A DNA stretch of 64,000 bases from Vibrio sp. HI00D65. GTDB taxonomy: Bacteria > Pseudomonadota > Gammaproteobacteria > Enterobacterales > Vibrionaceae. Location: the NCBI RefSeq assembly GCF_001635455.1, contig NZ_LWEH01000001.1, positions 59,563-123,562 on the forward strand, written 5' to 3'. The translations under genes and the position numbers were made by a program. Positions within the stretch are counted from its first letter, which is position 1. The number at the start of each line of letters is the position of its first letter. The notes under the pieces are model-generated. The model made no database searches and was not told where the DNA came from. It worked only from the letters and a program-made list of their open reading frames with translations. Below are positions 53,957 through 62,738 of this stretch, piece by piece.

Positions 53957-54505
53957 TTAAATCGTTTGGCTGTGCTCATCAGCCAGAATATAACCTTCTT
54001 TCATCACCCATGAGATGATTAAAATGATTATACCTACTATCAGGGTCAAAAAATCCATTCCCTCAAAACTAATCGCAAAGATACGCTCTCCGGGTGGATT
54101 ATTGAACGACAAAATCACTGACATCAATGAACCATAGACAACGGAGCCGAATACCCAATAGAACAAGCTATACCCGAGCTTCTGGTAAGACATTGCATTT
54201 TCTAGTGAAAAAATTTCGCCTCGTTCATAGTTACGGAATAAACGTATCAGAACCATTAGGGCATATATCAAGATGCTAGACATCGCTAAGCTTGTGAACG
54301 CAGCCACCATTCTTGTTGTCATAGTAAGCGGCAACATCGTGTAACTCCCGATGTCATAAGTGAGATAAAAAATACCTGTCGAACTTATAAAGTCATAGGG
54401 GGTTTCAACGGTCAACCAAAAGTAGCACACCATGATAGGAGTAAGTACAAGAAAGGACTGCAATAGCATGCGGACACGTCGGCTTTGTTTTTGGATGTTA
54501 GGCAT
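53957..54505 (-). CDS. DUF2975 membrane protein
   Basis: This 182-residue protein has four predicted helices, with a central loop block LIRLFRNYERGEIFSLEN that is the DUF2975 signature (the ERGxIFS motif) and a C-terminal helix ending in WVMKEGYILADEH. Function is unknown. Together with the YozG-like HTH gene it forms a two-gene unit. The first helices (SFLVLTPIMVCYFWL) are hydrophobic enough for a multi-pass inner-membrane protein. The start at ATG 54505 is preceded by CAGGAACATT. Confidence 0.85.
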   Translation of the reverse strand: MPNIQKQSRRVRMLLQSFLVLTPIMVCYFWLTVETPYDFISSTGIFYLTYDIGSYTMLPLTMTTRMVAAFTSLAMSSILIYALMVLIRLFRNYERGEIFSLENAMSYQKLGYSLFYWVFGSVVYGSLMSVILSFNNPPGERIFAISFEGMDFLTLIVGIIILIISWVMKEGYILADEHSQTI

Positions 54506-54908
54506 AGTTAATGTTCCTGTTAAGTTGACAGGTTAAATACTAAAAGCAAATCAAACTCAGAGCAAGAAGGTATTATTGTTTTACGATAATTTATTATCAA
54601 ATAACAAAGTGTATAATTGGTATTCTTAAACTTGCCTTGGAAGCCGAGGGCCCTAAAGCAAACAAACATAAATCCAATAGTTCACCAAAAACACGATTTA
54701 GAGCACAACCAAAAAATAATAGGTGACTTATCTGATTAGCTAGCACTTTAATCACTTAAAATGGAAGTTGTATGTTGTGAAGCAAGATAAATTTAAAGGT
54801 AAACGTAGTCGGTCAGCTCGATAATATTCATCCTTGACAGGTTTTCTCAAGCGCACAACGAAAATGAGCCCGTTTAAAAGGCTCATTTAAGTATCTCTTG
54901 TTGTTTTA
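54506..54908. other. intergenic region between DUF2975 and the next gene
   Basis: 403 bases without a recognisable gene. It is AT-rich at 54560-54640. It carries a hairpin at 54862-54888 (aaatgagcc/ggctcattt), positioned as the terminator of the gene that ends at 54909. Confidence 0.45.
54862..54888 (-). terminator. terminator after the hypothetical gene
   Basis: The 9-bp stem aaatgagcc/ggctcattt gives a T-rich exit (ttttcg) when read leftwards, just beyond the gene ending at 54909. Confidence 0.65.
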
Positions 54909-55316
54909 TTATCTTCTTTTATTCTGCTCTACCAGCTTCTCATTCCATGCTGTATTGCCATCACGCTTAGAGACTTCATACTCCGCACAGAACTGGGATA
55001 TGGTCATGTTGTTGTCGCCAGTGGCAAGCTTGAGAGCCAACTGAACTTGTTGCAGCTTGCTTTGCAGTCGCAAGATTTGACCAGCATTTGGGCTTTTCTC
55101 TTTGGCGTATTTTAAAGCCGCATGCTTACGTTCCGCCGCGCCAGCCCTACGATCCGCTTCTGATAACAGATACTTTAGCTGCGCAACACTCTTGCCCTTC
55201 TTAAAAGCAGGATCAAGCAGCTCAACGCACTCATCAAACGATGGATTAATAACGTATGGGTCTACTTTGTGTGCCTGTTGGCGCATCCACTCTAGTGCGA
55301 GTTTTTCATCTGACAT
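54909..55316 (-). CDS. hypothetical protein, helical and Lys-rich
   Basis: This is a 135-residue soluble protein of mostly charged helices (DEKLALEWMRQQAHKV, SVAQLKYLLSEADRRAGAAERKH, LQSKLQQVQLALKLATG). A small C-terminal part (MTISQFCAEYEVSKRDGNTAW) is more mixed. No family is recognised and no signal peptide or membrane helix is seen. ATG 55316 was chosen because it follows AAAAGATG spacing better than the ATG at 55322. It is a single-gene unit with its own terminator. Confidence 0.55.
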   Translation of the reverse strand: MSDEKLALEWMRQQAHKVDPYVINPSFDECVELLDPAFKKGKSVAQLKYLLSEADRRAGAAERKHAALKYAKEKSPNAGQILRLQSKLQQVQLALKLATGDNNMTISQFCAEYEVSKRDGNTAWNEKLVEQNKRR

Positions 55317-55701
55317 AATCACATCTTTTCCAAAGAAATAGCCCTATATGGTATCGCTCAATAGCGAATGGCTGCAATAGCAAATTAACTGAACTCAAGC
55401 CTTTAAATACACCGCTAAAGAAAGTATTGGTGCCACGCATAAAGAAGCACCCTCTCTTCAAATATTGGCGTTAGAAACTAAATAAGGGCTAATCACACCG
55501 TTAAAAATCGCCAAACCAAACGCAAGAAAAATGAAATTAAAAACATTTAAATCAATAGCTTATTGATATTAATCCTTGTAATTCACATGTCAAATTACAC
55601 GACTTCTTTGCACTCTTTCATAGTTTTGTGCATTACTCATTCTAGCCAATAAAACTCACCTACTTTTTTTATATGCATAGATGAATATATAAATCAGAGC
55701 A
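55317..55701. promoter_or_regulatory. region upstream of the carotenoid-oxygenase operon
   Basis: 385 bases without a gene, AT-rich from 55520 to 55700, presumably holding the promoter of the three-gene operon to the right and of the hypothetical gene to the left. No specific operator can be read. Confidence 0.4.
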
Positions 55702-57543
55702 ATGAAAAGACGTACATTTTTGAAAAGCGTAGCCGGGGCTGCATTTGTGCCAAGCCAACTTTTGGCTTCCCAAGACAACACCCCTTCCTCATTTCCGGTC
55801 TCAATTATGCAGGCTGGACGCAGCGTAACCTCAGGAGATTTGCACCTTATTGGTGGAGAGTTGCCAGCTGACATCCATGGCCATGTGTTTTTTTCTGAAG
55901 GAATACCATTGGAGCCAGACCACCTGAGTCCGAACGGCCGCGGCGCTTTAACCCGTCTCGACTTTTCGCCAAGCAAAGTTTCTTTCTTACGTAAGATGAT
56001 TGATACCCCGTCAGCCATCATGCAACAGCATATCTCCTATGGCTATGACAGCTTTAAACTACTTGGTGGTATGGCTTATTACAGCCCGACGATGGGATTC
56101 GTCAACTATTGTAATACCGCGCCCAACTACCTGGGTGACAACCGATTCGCGCTCAGCTACGAAGGTGGGGTTCCCTACGAATTTGATGCGCTCAGCTTAG
56201 ACCTGATCACGCCGATTGGTCACTATGATGAGTGGCAGAGCAGTCTTCCACCTTGGATGAGCCCTTTTATTCCTGACAAATGGCTGTTTCCACAAGTACG
56301 TACCACAGGCCATCCATATTTTGATCTCGAGTCGGATGAATGTTTCACCATTAACTACGGTGGAAACATTTCCAACACGGGTACTAAAAATGGATTTATT
56401 CGGATTCTTAAATGGGATAAGCAAAGCCCTTTACAAGGCTGGAACATTATTGGTCGCAACGGTAAGCCCGCCTTTATCGCCGCAACCGCTCACTCGCTGG
56501 GTGTAACGCGCCACCACATCCTCGTATTTGAAACTGCAGCGCAAGTCGAGCCATTACGTATGCTTGGTATATCGTCGGTTTATGCTCAGCAACACAGCAC
56601 TCCAACTTGGATAATTCGCAAGAAAGATCTCAATCCCGAGCGCGATTATGTGGTTGCCGACTACCTAGAACTGGATTTCGATACCTCAGACATCATGTCT
56701 AATTACGATGACCATGAAAACGAAATCACTCTATATGGCCAATACTTAGGAGCGATGGACAAATCGGAGCCCCAATATACACGCGATAAGCGATTATTTG
56801 GTGGAAGAACTCCGAGTCAATTGGCAGGTTACCCGGCAGCACCCATTGATGTCGGCGGCTTAGTACGCGCAAGGATCCAAGTTCAGTCACAATCCGTTCG
56901 ACAAATACATGAAGACTTCAGGCTGATACGAGACGATCAACTTTTTTGGGATATGAATGATCCCGCGTACCGTGGACACTTCCAGTTCCCAGAGCAATTT
57001 GAACATATTTATTGGGCTGCCGTTGGCTATCGCAAAGACCATGTCATTAAGCGCGTCGCAGACGCGTATGAGCACTACCCCAATAGAAGGTTCACCAACG
57101 ATTCATTACCTCAAACCGACCAACCCTCGGCTTTAGTGCACATGGACTGCCTTTCGATGAATCTCGCCGATGCGTATCAATTTCCCTCAGATTGTGTGAT
57201 GCGAACGCCTCAGTTTATGGCTCGCCCTAACAGCACCTCTCAAGACGACGGCTACATATTCACAGCCGTGGTTCGCAGTCACCCTACTAACGGCATTGGA
57301 AATGGGAAAGAGGTCTGGATCTTTAATGCGCAAAACTTAGCACAAGGCCCATTAGCTATCTTAGGACATCCACAGCTCAACTTTGCGACTACAAATCATG
57401 CGCTCTGGGTGGCAGAGATAGGCCCGAGACCCGGCGATGCCTATAAAGCTGACGTTGGAGACTTCTTCAGTTCACGTTTATCAAGTCATCGCAGCGCTAT
57501 TCAAGATGTCATTCAACAACACATTCTGCCTAGATTTGGCTAA
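55702..57543 (+). CDS. Tat-exported carotenoid-oxygenase-like protein
   Basis: This 613-residue protein begins with a twin-arginine-type signal (MKRRTFLKSVAGAAFVPS), so it is likely exported folded. The body matches the carotenoid cleavage oxygenase (RPE65-like) family: GELPADIHGHVFFSEG, then iron-ligand His candidates in RTTGHPYFDL, AATAHSLGVT, VHMDCLS and TTNHALWVAEIG. These enzymes are beta propellers that cleave carotenoid or stilbene double bonds with Fe and oxygen. Export to the periplasm is unusual for the family. It is first of three genes on the plus strand, with the FAD enzyme 62 bases further on. Substrate unknown. Confidence 0.8.
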   Translation: MKRRTFLKSVAGAAFVPSQLLASQDNTPSSFPVSIMQAGRSVTSGDLHLIGGELPADIHGHVFFSEGIPLEPDHLSPNGRGALTRLDFSPSKVSFLRKMIDTPSAIMQQHISYGYDSFKLLGGMAYYSPTMGFVNYCNTAPNYLGDNRFALSYEGGVPYEFDALSLDLITPIGHYDEWQSSLPPWMSPFIPDKWLFPQVRTTGHPYFDLESDECFTINYGGNISNTGTKNGFIRILKWDKQSPLQGWNIIGRNGKPAFIAATAHSLGVTRHHILVFETAAQVEPLRMLGISSVYAQQHSTPTWIIRKKDLNPERDYVVADYLELDFDTSDIMSNYDDHENEITLYGQYLGAMDKSEPQYTRDKRLFGGRTPSQLAGYPAAPIDVGGLVRARIQVQSQSVRQIHEDFRLIRDDQLFWDMNDPAYRGHFQFPEQFEHIYWAAVGYRKDHVIKRVADAYEHYPNRRFTNDSLPQTDQPSALVHMDCLSMNLADAYQFPSDCVMRTPQFMARPNSTSQDDGYIFTAVVRSHPTNGIGNGKEVWIFNAQNLAQGPLAILGHPQLNFATTNHALWVAEIGPRPGDAYKADVGDFFSSRLSSHRSAIQDVIQQHILPRFG

Positions 57544-57605
57544 TCCATTCGATGAAGAAAAACACCTTTAAAAATTAACGTCGACTAAACCACAAGGAAG
57601 TCTTA

Positions 57606-59219
57606 ATGAAAATAAAAACCATGGTACTTGGTAACGCTTTACTTGCTGCCGTAATGGCGACAGCTTTCTCTCTTCATTCCAATGAACCAGAAAGAGAGAT
57701 TTCGAACTATCAAGGAACATACACTTGCCACCCTGAAGCAGTCTACGACCCACGATCTATTGATGAAGTACAAAACATCGTCCAAGACGCTCTGATACGC
57801 GGTAAAAAAGTAATGACGGGAAATCGCAAGTTCGCCAGCCAAATCGATGCAGCTTGTGCTGGGGACGACCAAGTTCAAATCACTCTGAAAAATATGAATA
57901 AGATCGTTCACTTCGATGCAACAAATAAAACCGTCACCGTTGAAGCTGGTATGCGGTTCAACGACCTCAATGACTTCTTACGCGGGCAAGGTTACGCGAT
58001 CAACATGGTGACTGAGTTAGCTATCTTTACCGTTGGTGGCATGCTAGGCAGTGGCACACACGGCTCTACATTAGATAGACCAAGCAACATGCTCGCTGAC
58101 TACGTTACCCAGCTTAAAATTGTTGATGGGCAAGGCGAAGTCAGAGTACTTGAGGGCGAGTTACTGGACGCTGCAAGAGTCAACCTCGGTGTGCTTGGCG
58201 TAGTGGTTGAAGCGACATTAAAGCTTGAAGATGCCTTTAAAGTGAAAGCAGAAGTCACCGGTTATCGAGATGATTCCGACCTTGAAGACGTAGTGCTGGA
58301 TATTGCACACAACAACTACTCAGCGAACATTGCATGGTTCCCCGGCTTAGGGCGTTACACCACAACGCTTTACAACCCCGTTCCAATCGAGACAGAGGGC
58401 CAAGCCTACAATGCACAAGCCGATGTCACAGATGCGGAAGAGTTTTTCTTCGGGCTACTATTTAATGCTGCACACGAATTCCCTGGCACTGGTTTGCAGT
58501 GTCTTGCTGCCATCGCTCGTTACAATGGCCGAGCAAAATCCTACTTCAGAGACAGCATCACCGGCAAGAGAGTTGATAAGCCTATCGGCTATTCAGACCA
58601 AATGCAGTACTTCGAGTGCAAAGACCCGAGCAAATGTATTTGGGATCGCCTGCCTATCGCGCTTCAAGAAGTCGCTATCGATATTGAGCGTCTGCCAAAC
58701 TGGATCAATGATGTCCGCCAGATCGTCGACGCACACCCGCGAACTTGCTTCCCACTCAATGGTATTTACTTCCGATTTGGTAAAGCTTCCGACAGTTATT
58801 TAGGAATGAGCGCTGGACGAGATACCGCTTTCGTCGGCATTGAATACACACTGCGAAAAGAGGGGAAGAAAGAGCCTAAAAACTACTTCGTGAACCTAGA
58901 AATCGAGCAAATGTCACTACGAAAATATGATGCGCGACCACACTGGGGGAAAAACTCAGTCGCTATTTTTGAGGACATGCCCTCTCGCTTCCTGATGTGG
59001 CCTGAGTTCTTGCAAGCCAAAGCGGAGCTGGACCCTTTCGATACCTTCACCAACCCATTTTGGGAGCGTGTAAGTGGTGAAAGACCATTAGAAGATTATC
59101 TAAAACCAGGGTGTAACGTGCGCGGCGAATGTTACTGTAAAGAAGATGCCCACTGCCAATCAGGAACGACTTGTCAGTCAGGGCTCTACTTCACTGACGC
59201 TCGCATCTGCCGAAAATAA
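57606..59219 (+). CDS. exported FAD-linked oxidoreductase (sugar-lactone oxidase-like)
   Basis: This is a 537-residue protein. An N-terminal hydrophobic stretch (VLGNALLAAVMATAFSLHS) looks like a signal peptide. The PP-loop FAD-binding domain follows: DPRSIDEVQNIVQDALIRGK, VTVEAGMRFNDLNDFL and TVGGMLGSGTHGST match FAD_binding_4/ALO proteins. The C-terminal part is D-arabinono-lactone-oxidase-like. The end is Cys-rich (RGECYCKEDAHCQSGTTCQ), which suggests disulphides and so an extracytoplasmic location. AAGGAAG lies upstream of ATG 57606. It follows the carotenoid-oxygenase-like gene and probably acts on a related small molecule. Confidence 0.82.
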   Translation: MKIKTMVLGNALLAAVMATAFSLHSNEPEREISNYQGTYTCHPEAVYDPRSIDEVQNIVQDALIRGKKVMTGNRKFASQIDAACAGDDQVQITLKNMNKIVHFDATNKTVTVEAGMRFNDLNDFLRGQGYAINMVTELAIFTVGGMLGSGTHGSTLDRPSNMLADYVTQLKIVDGQGEVRVLEGELLDAARVNLGVLGVVVEATLKLEDAFKVKAEVTGYRDDSDLEDVVLDIAHNNYSANIAWFPGLGRYTTTLYNPVPIETEGQAYNAQADVTDAEEFFFGLLFNAAHEFPGTGLQCLAAIARYNGRAKSYFRDSITGKRVDKPIGYSDQMQYFECKDPSKCIWDRLPIALQEVAIDIERLPNWINDVRQIVDAHPRTCFPLNGIYFRFGKASDSYLGMSAGRDTAFVGIEYTLRKEGKKEPKNYFVNLEIEQMSLRKYDARPHWGKNSVAIFEDMPSRFLMWPEFLQAKAELDPFDTFTNPFWERVSGERPLEDYLKPGCNVRGECYCKEDAHCQSGTTCQSGLYFTDARICRK

Positions 59220-59227
59220 TTGGCTCG

Positions 59228-59258
59228 TCAGGCATATAGCACTGTGCTCTATGCCTGA
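59228..59258 (+). terminator. long imperfect hairpin between genes 2 and 3 of the operon
   Basis: Fifteen-base arms 59228-59242 and 59244-59258 pair at 14 of 15 positions. No T-run follows, so it may be a processing or attenuation structure controlling the third gene. Confidence 0.5.
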
Positions 59259-59299
59259 TACTCGCTTTTCCAAGAGATCCAAAAAAGGACATCACTCCA

Positions 59300-60370
59300 A
59301 TGAACCTCTGCCAACTACTGCGTTTAGGGCTAGCATGTTGCTGCCTGTTTGCAACACAAGGGTTTACTACCACACTCGAGGATATACGCCCTCATGCTCC
59401 ATCATCTCAACAAACTTGGGCTGAACAATGGTTTTACAATATCGCCGTCCCAGAGGTCGGCTACTTTAAAGTCAGCCTGCAAACCTACATCGCACCTGAC
59501 TTTGCTGACCCAACACCTAAGGCATACGTGCATCTCGCGTTTACACCGGTAAACGGCAAGACAGTAAAATACGACATCTTTCGTGATGAGTTAATCCTCC
59601 GTGGTTTTGACGACTCGGAAGAGTTCCATTACGAAATACCGGGGATTATCGTCGCCAATAAAGACACGCTGAATGTAACTTTCGAAGACTTTCAATTCTC
59701 GATGCGTTGGGATGGCGAACATGCTCATTATTGGCGTGGCAGAAATCCGGGACAAACGCCTTTCGGTATTATTCCTGAATTGCCGGGAGTCGGGGGTAAA
59801 TGGTTTCTTTACACCGTCGGTACACCGATTCAGTACAGTTTCTACGATGGTGAGCAGTCTCTATTTGGAAGCGGATACGCTCAACTTGATAAAGGATGGT
59901 ACGACAAAGAGTCTAGCGCAGGAATGATCTACACCATGGGACTTTCTGATGAACTCTATTACATGTTTACAGGCGCAAAAGTTGGGAATTCTAATATTGA
60001 ACTGTGGGCTGGCCGCTATATCTCTCCTAATTATGACCTGATCTTCTACCCGGCGATTGGCAATATTTCACTGAAAAGAGAGGTAGACTCCTGCGCAGGA
60101 TACTTAAAATTCGAGATGAACAAAATTAAGTACAAGATGGTCATGGAAGTAAAATCAGAACTGGAAAGCTTTTATCCGTTAGCCTTCCCTTCCGTAATTA
60201 TCTTTGGCGGAGAGCAGAAGTACATGAAATCGATGAAGGCTGCGGTCAATGTCTCTTTATATGAGCACAACGTTTTGGCCGAAACCGTAGCAATGCCGCA
60301 AGCCCTATTAGAATTCAGTGGACCTTTCTATTGCGATGCTTTAGATGATATTCAAAATGCAGCACTTTAG
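59300..60370 (+). CDS. uncharacterised exported protein, possibly lipocalin/CrtC-like
   Basis: This is a 356-residue protein with a Cys-containing hydrophobic leader (LGLACCCLFATQGF), possibly a lipoprotein or Sec signal. The rest is beta-rich with many Tyr, Trp and Phe. Segments WAEQWFYNIAVPEVGYFKV and FSMRWDGEHAHYW recall the AttH/CrtC or tocopherol-cyclase-like double-lipocalin architecture, but the match is not strong enough to name a family. It is third in the operon with the carotenoid-oxygenase-like and FAD enzymes, which supports a hydrophobic ligand. An AAAAGG precedes ATG 59300. Confidence 0.55.
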   Translation: MNLCQLLRLGLACCCLFATQGFTTTLEDIRPHAPSSQQTWAEQWFYNIAVPEVGYFKVSLQTYIAPDFADPTPKAYVHLAFTPVNGKTVKYDIFRDELILRGFDDSEEFHYEIPGIIVANKDTLNVTFEDFQFSMRWDGEHAHYWRGRNPGQTPFGIIPELPGVGGKWFLYTVGTPIQYSFYDGEQSLFGSGYAQLDKGWYDKESSAGMIYTMGLSDELYYMFTGAKVGNSNIELWAGRYISPNYDLIFYPAIGNISLKREVDSCAGYLKFEMNKIKYKMVMEVKSELESFYPLAFPSVIIFGGEQKYMKSMKAAVNVSLYEHNVLAETVAMPQALLEFSGPFYCDALDDIQNAAL

Positions 60371-60612
60371 ATCGGTTTAAAGACACAATAGATGCGTCTA
60401 ACAAAACAACAACGGAGTAGTACTTTCATGCTGCTACTCCACAACTTAACGCCTTCCAATCAGTTAACAATAAGCCCAAAAGACTCGCCTTTCATGCAGA
60501 CGTAATGGTAGCTCACGAAACGGATAATTTTCCTGATCGATAAGAAGCCCCTATCCGTACATATAGGTTCATAAAAACGCAGGTTCATTTAATCAAGTAG
60601 GAAGAGAAAGGT

Positions 60613-61278
60613 ATGAAGGACATCACCCTGTCAAAGAACGAGCTTCAAGCCATGGAGCAACGAGAACGCACTCGTCTAGTCAACTCATTGTCAGGATTCA
60701 AAAGTGCAAATTTGATTGGTAGCTGTGACAGCCAAGGAGCTGCAAATTTGGCCGTGATAAGCTCGGTGGTACATTTAGGCTCGCACCCTCCGTTATTCGG
60801 GTTTATTGTTCGCCCGTGTAAAAGACGCCGCCACACCTTGGACAACATCCTCGAAACCAAACACTTCACGATCAACAGCATTGGCGCTGACTTTTTCAAG
60901 AAGGCTCACCAAACCTCTGCACGATATCCTAAAGAAGTATCTGAGTTCGAGTCGGTCGGCCTGACACCTTATTATGACGATGACTTCTCAGCGCCGTATG
61001 TATTAGAAAGTGCTTTGAAAATTGGGTTGGAGTTGAAAGAACATATACAGATAGCGAGCAATCACACCCAAATGTTGATTGGCGAAGTCGTCACGCTTCA
61101 CGCCCCAAAAAATGCCTTTATGCCCGATGGATACTTGGATTTGGAGGCTTTAGACACAGTCACGATATCAGGGCTAGACAGCTATCACGTGACACAAAGG
61201 CTACGCCGTCTAAGCTACGCCAAGCCCGATGAACCATTATTTCCGCTCACACGCGAAGGCGATCCCACCTCATGGTAG
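60613..61278 (+). CDS. flavin reductase-like protein
   Basis: This is a 221-residue split-barrel FMN-binding protein of the flavin reductase (DIM6/NTAB, flavoredoxin) family. SCDSQGAANLAVISSVVHLGSHPPLFGFIVRP is the usual FMN-binding N-terminal block, and HFTINSIGADFFKKAHQTSARY follows. It probably reduces FMN or binds it for an oxygenase. Its partner is unknown; the carotenoid-oxygenase-like operon 240 bases upstream is the nearest candidate, but the gap suggests separate expression. ATG 60613 has GAAAGG upstream. Confidence 0.82.
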   Translation: MKDITLSKNELQAMEQRERTRLVNSLSGFKSANLIGSCDSQGAANLAVISSVVHLGSHPPLFGFIVRPCKRRRHTLDNILETKHFTINSIGADFFKKAHQTSARYPKEVSEFESVGLTPYYDDDFSAPYVLESALKIGLELKEHIQIASNHTQMLIGEVVTLHAPKNAFMPDGYLDLEALDTVTISGLDSYHVTQRLRRLSYAKPDEPLFPLTREGDPTSW

Positions 61279-61413
61279 GTCCTTCAACCTAGCTCACAAT
61301 CATTTTATTCAGAAATTGACTACGAAAAGTGGTAACTTCCTCGGCTTAGGTTTGTAAGGCTCTAAGCCGTTCCCAATAGCATTTACGTTATACACTCATT
61401 TCTGAGGACTCCT

Positions 61414-62205
61414 TTGAAGTTAACCCACTTTAAATACAAAACCCGCAAAGGCCCAGAATACCGACACGGCGATCAGGTGTCTTTCATGGACATTAAACAG
61501 ACCTTCGGTATAGGCAGCATCCGTGTGGGCGCTTGGGTAACCAAAGAGGAGAAGGACTTAGCTGCGAACTTGATATTCGATTCATTAGCAGACCTAGCTT
61601 ATATCTTGGCTCTGCCACCTGAAGCGATAGGCCTTCGTGGCACACTTGGGCTGGCATTTGGCAGTGGCGGCAGAAAAGGCGTGCAAGCACACTATGCACC
61701 CAACCAACGTGAATTAGCACTCGCGAAAAACGCAGGTGCCGGTGCGCTTGCTCACGAGTTTTGGCATGCATTTGACCACTACATCGCTGAAAAGGCGTTC
61801 GAGATTGGCGATACCTCAGGGCCTCGCAAACACATCTTGTTTGCCAGCGATTGTTGGCTACGCGATAGAAAGGTACGACCTCATCCATTAAACGAGAGTC
61901 TGATGTCGCTGTTCGACGCCACGCTACTCAGCGAAAATCACTTGGATAAACACGATTACGTTGCACGAAGTGTCATAGCCGACAAAGCGACGTCTGCTCG
62001 TTACTTCTCATTACCAACAGAGATGATGGCGCGTGCTTTTGAGTCCGCCATTGAATCCTGCTCAGATATCGAAAACTCGTACCTAGTCGATGGCACAACA
62101 AAGCCTGATATGTTCCCTCTCTATCCAGACCTCATGCACAGAAAGGAAATCTACAACGCGATACAAGGCTATTTTGCACCCCTAGGCCGCTCTTTGAGCA
62201 AGTAG
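61414..62205 (+). CDS. CLCA_X family protein with HExxH motif
   Basis: This 263-residue protein matches the CLCA_X family (function unknown). The N-terminus KYKTRKGPEYRHGDQVSFMDI and the GLAFGSGGRKGVQAHY block are typical. AHEFWHAFDHYI at about 112-123 contains HEFWH, the HExxH zinc-binding pattern, so it may be a metallopeptidase-like fold. TTG 61414 after GAGGACTCC is the start used. It stands alone with a 108-base upstream gap. No catalytic role has been shown for the family. Confidence 0.72.
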   Translation: MKLTHFKYKTRKGPEYRHGDQVSFMDIKQTFGIGSIRVGAWVTKEEKDLAANLIFDSLADLAYILALPPEAIGLRGTLGLAFGSGGRKGVQAHYAPNQRELALAKNAGAGALAHEFWHAFDHYIAEKAFEIGDTSGPRKHILFASDCWLRDRKVRPHPLNESLMSLFDATLLSENHLDKHDYVARSVIADKATSARYFSLPTEMMARAFESAIESCSDIENSYLVDGTTKPDMFPLYPDLMHRKEIYNAIQGYFAPLGRSLSK

Positions 62206-62308
62206 CTCTTTGAGTAAGTAACGTTTGAACAGCTAGATCAATAGATGATCCAATCTTCAAAACTGTTTATAGTCGATACACTTCAACATATATGATTCAG
62301 AGGCTGTA

Positions 62309-62632
62309 ATGATCCGTTGGCCATCTTTAGTCAAACTCGACGGCGATGATGAACTGATTTACGTCGCATCCGAGAGTGACTTTCAGGCAGAATGCTCAGA
62401 CATGATCTTGGGCGAAGATGACTACCTTATTGATTCTGAAGGTAAAAGCTATTCACTTAAATCCAGCCTAAATGAACTATCTCTCACCAAACGACCTGAG
62501 CAATATTCGGTTGAAAACGTGACTAAACTGATTCGCAATCATGAATTCCAAAAAGCCGAAGTGTGCCTAATGAAAATTCATTTCCCAACTATTGAAGACG
62601 CGATTGAGTCGCTCGCTTTTGAAGCCCGTTGA
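62309..62632 (+). CDS. DUF4144 domain protein
   Basis: This is a 107-residue cytosolic protein beginning IRWPSLVKLDGDDELIYVAS, the DUF4144 N-terminal block. Its acidic middle segment and a helical C-terminus (ENVTKLIRNHEFQKAEVCLMKIHF) complete the domain. The family is small and found mostly in Vibrio, which supports the genus call. Function unknown. A terminator follows. Confidence 0.78.
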   Translation: MIRWPSLVKLDGDDELIYVASESDFQAECSDMILGEDDYLIDSEGKSYSLKSSLNELSLTKRPEQYSVENVTKLIRNHEFQKAEVCLMKIHFPTIEDAIESLAFEAR

Positions 62633-62670
62633 TATCGACTCAGAAAGTCAGTACTTCAAATATCCAAAGC

Positions 62671-62700
62671 AAAAACAGCGCCAATTCAGGCGCTGTTTTT
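62671..62700. terminator. bidirectional terminator
   Basis: aaaaacagcgcc and ggcgctgttttt are perfect reverse complements around a 6-base loop, between the convergent DUF4144 and DcuB-like genes. Confidence 0.85.
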
Positions 62701-62738
62701 CTTTGTCGTCTTGGCTATTTCAAAAAGAGCTAAATACA

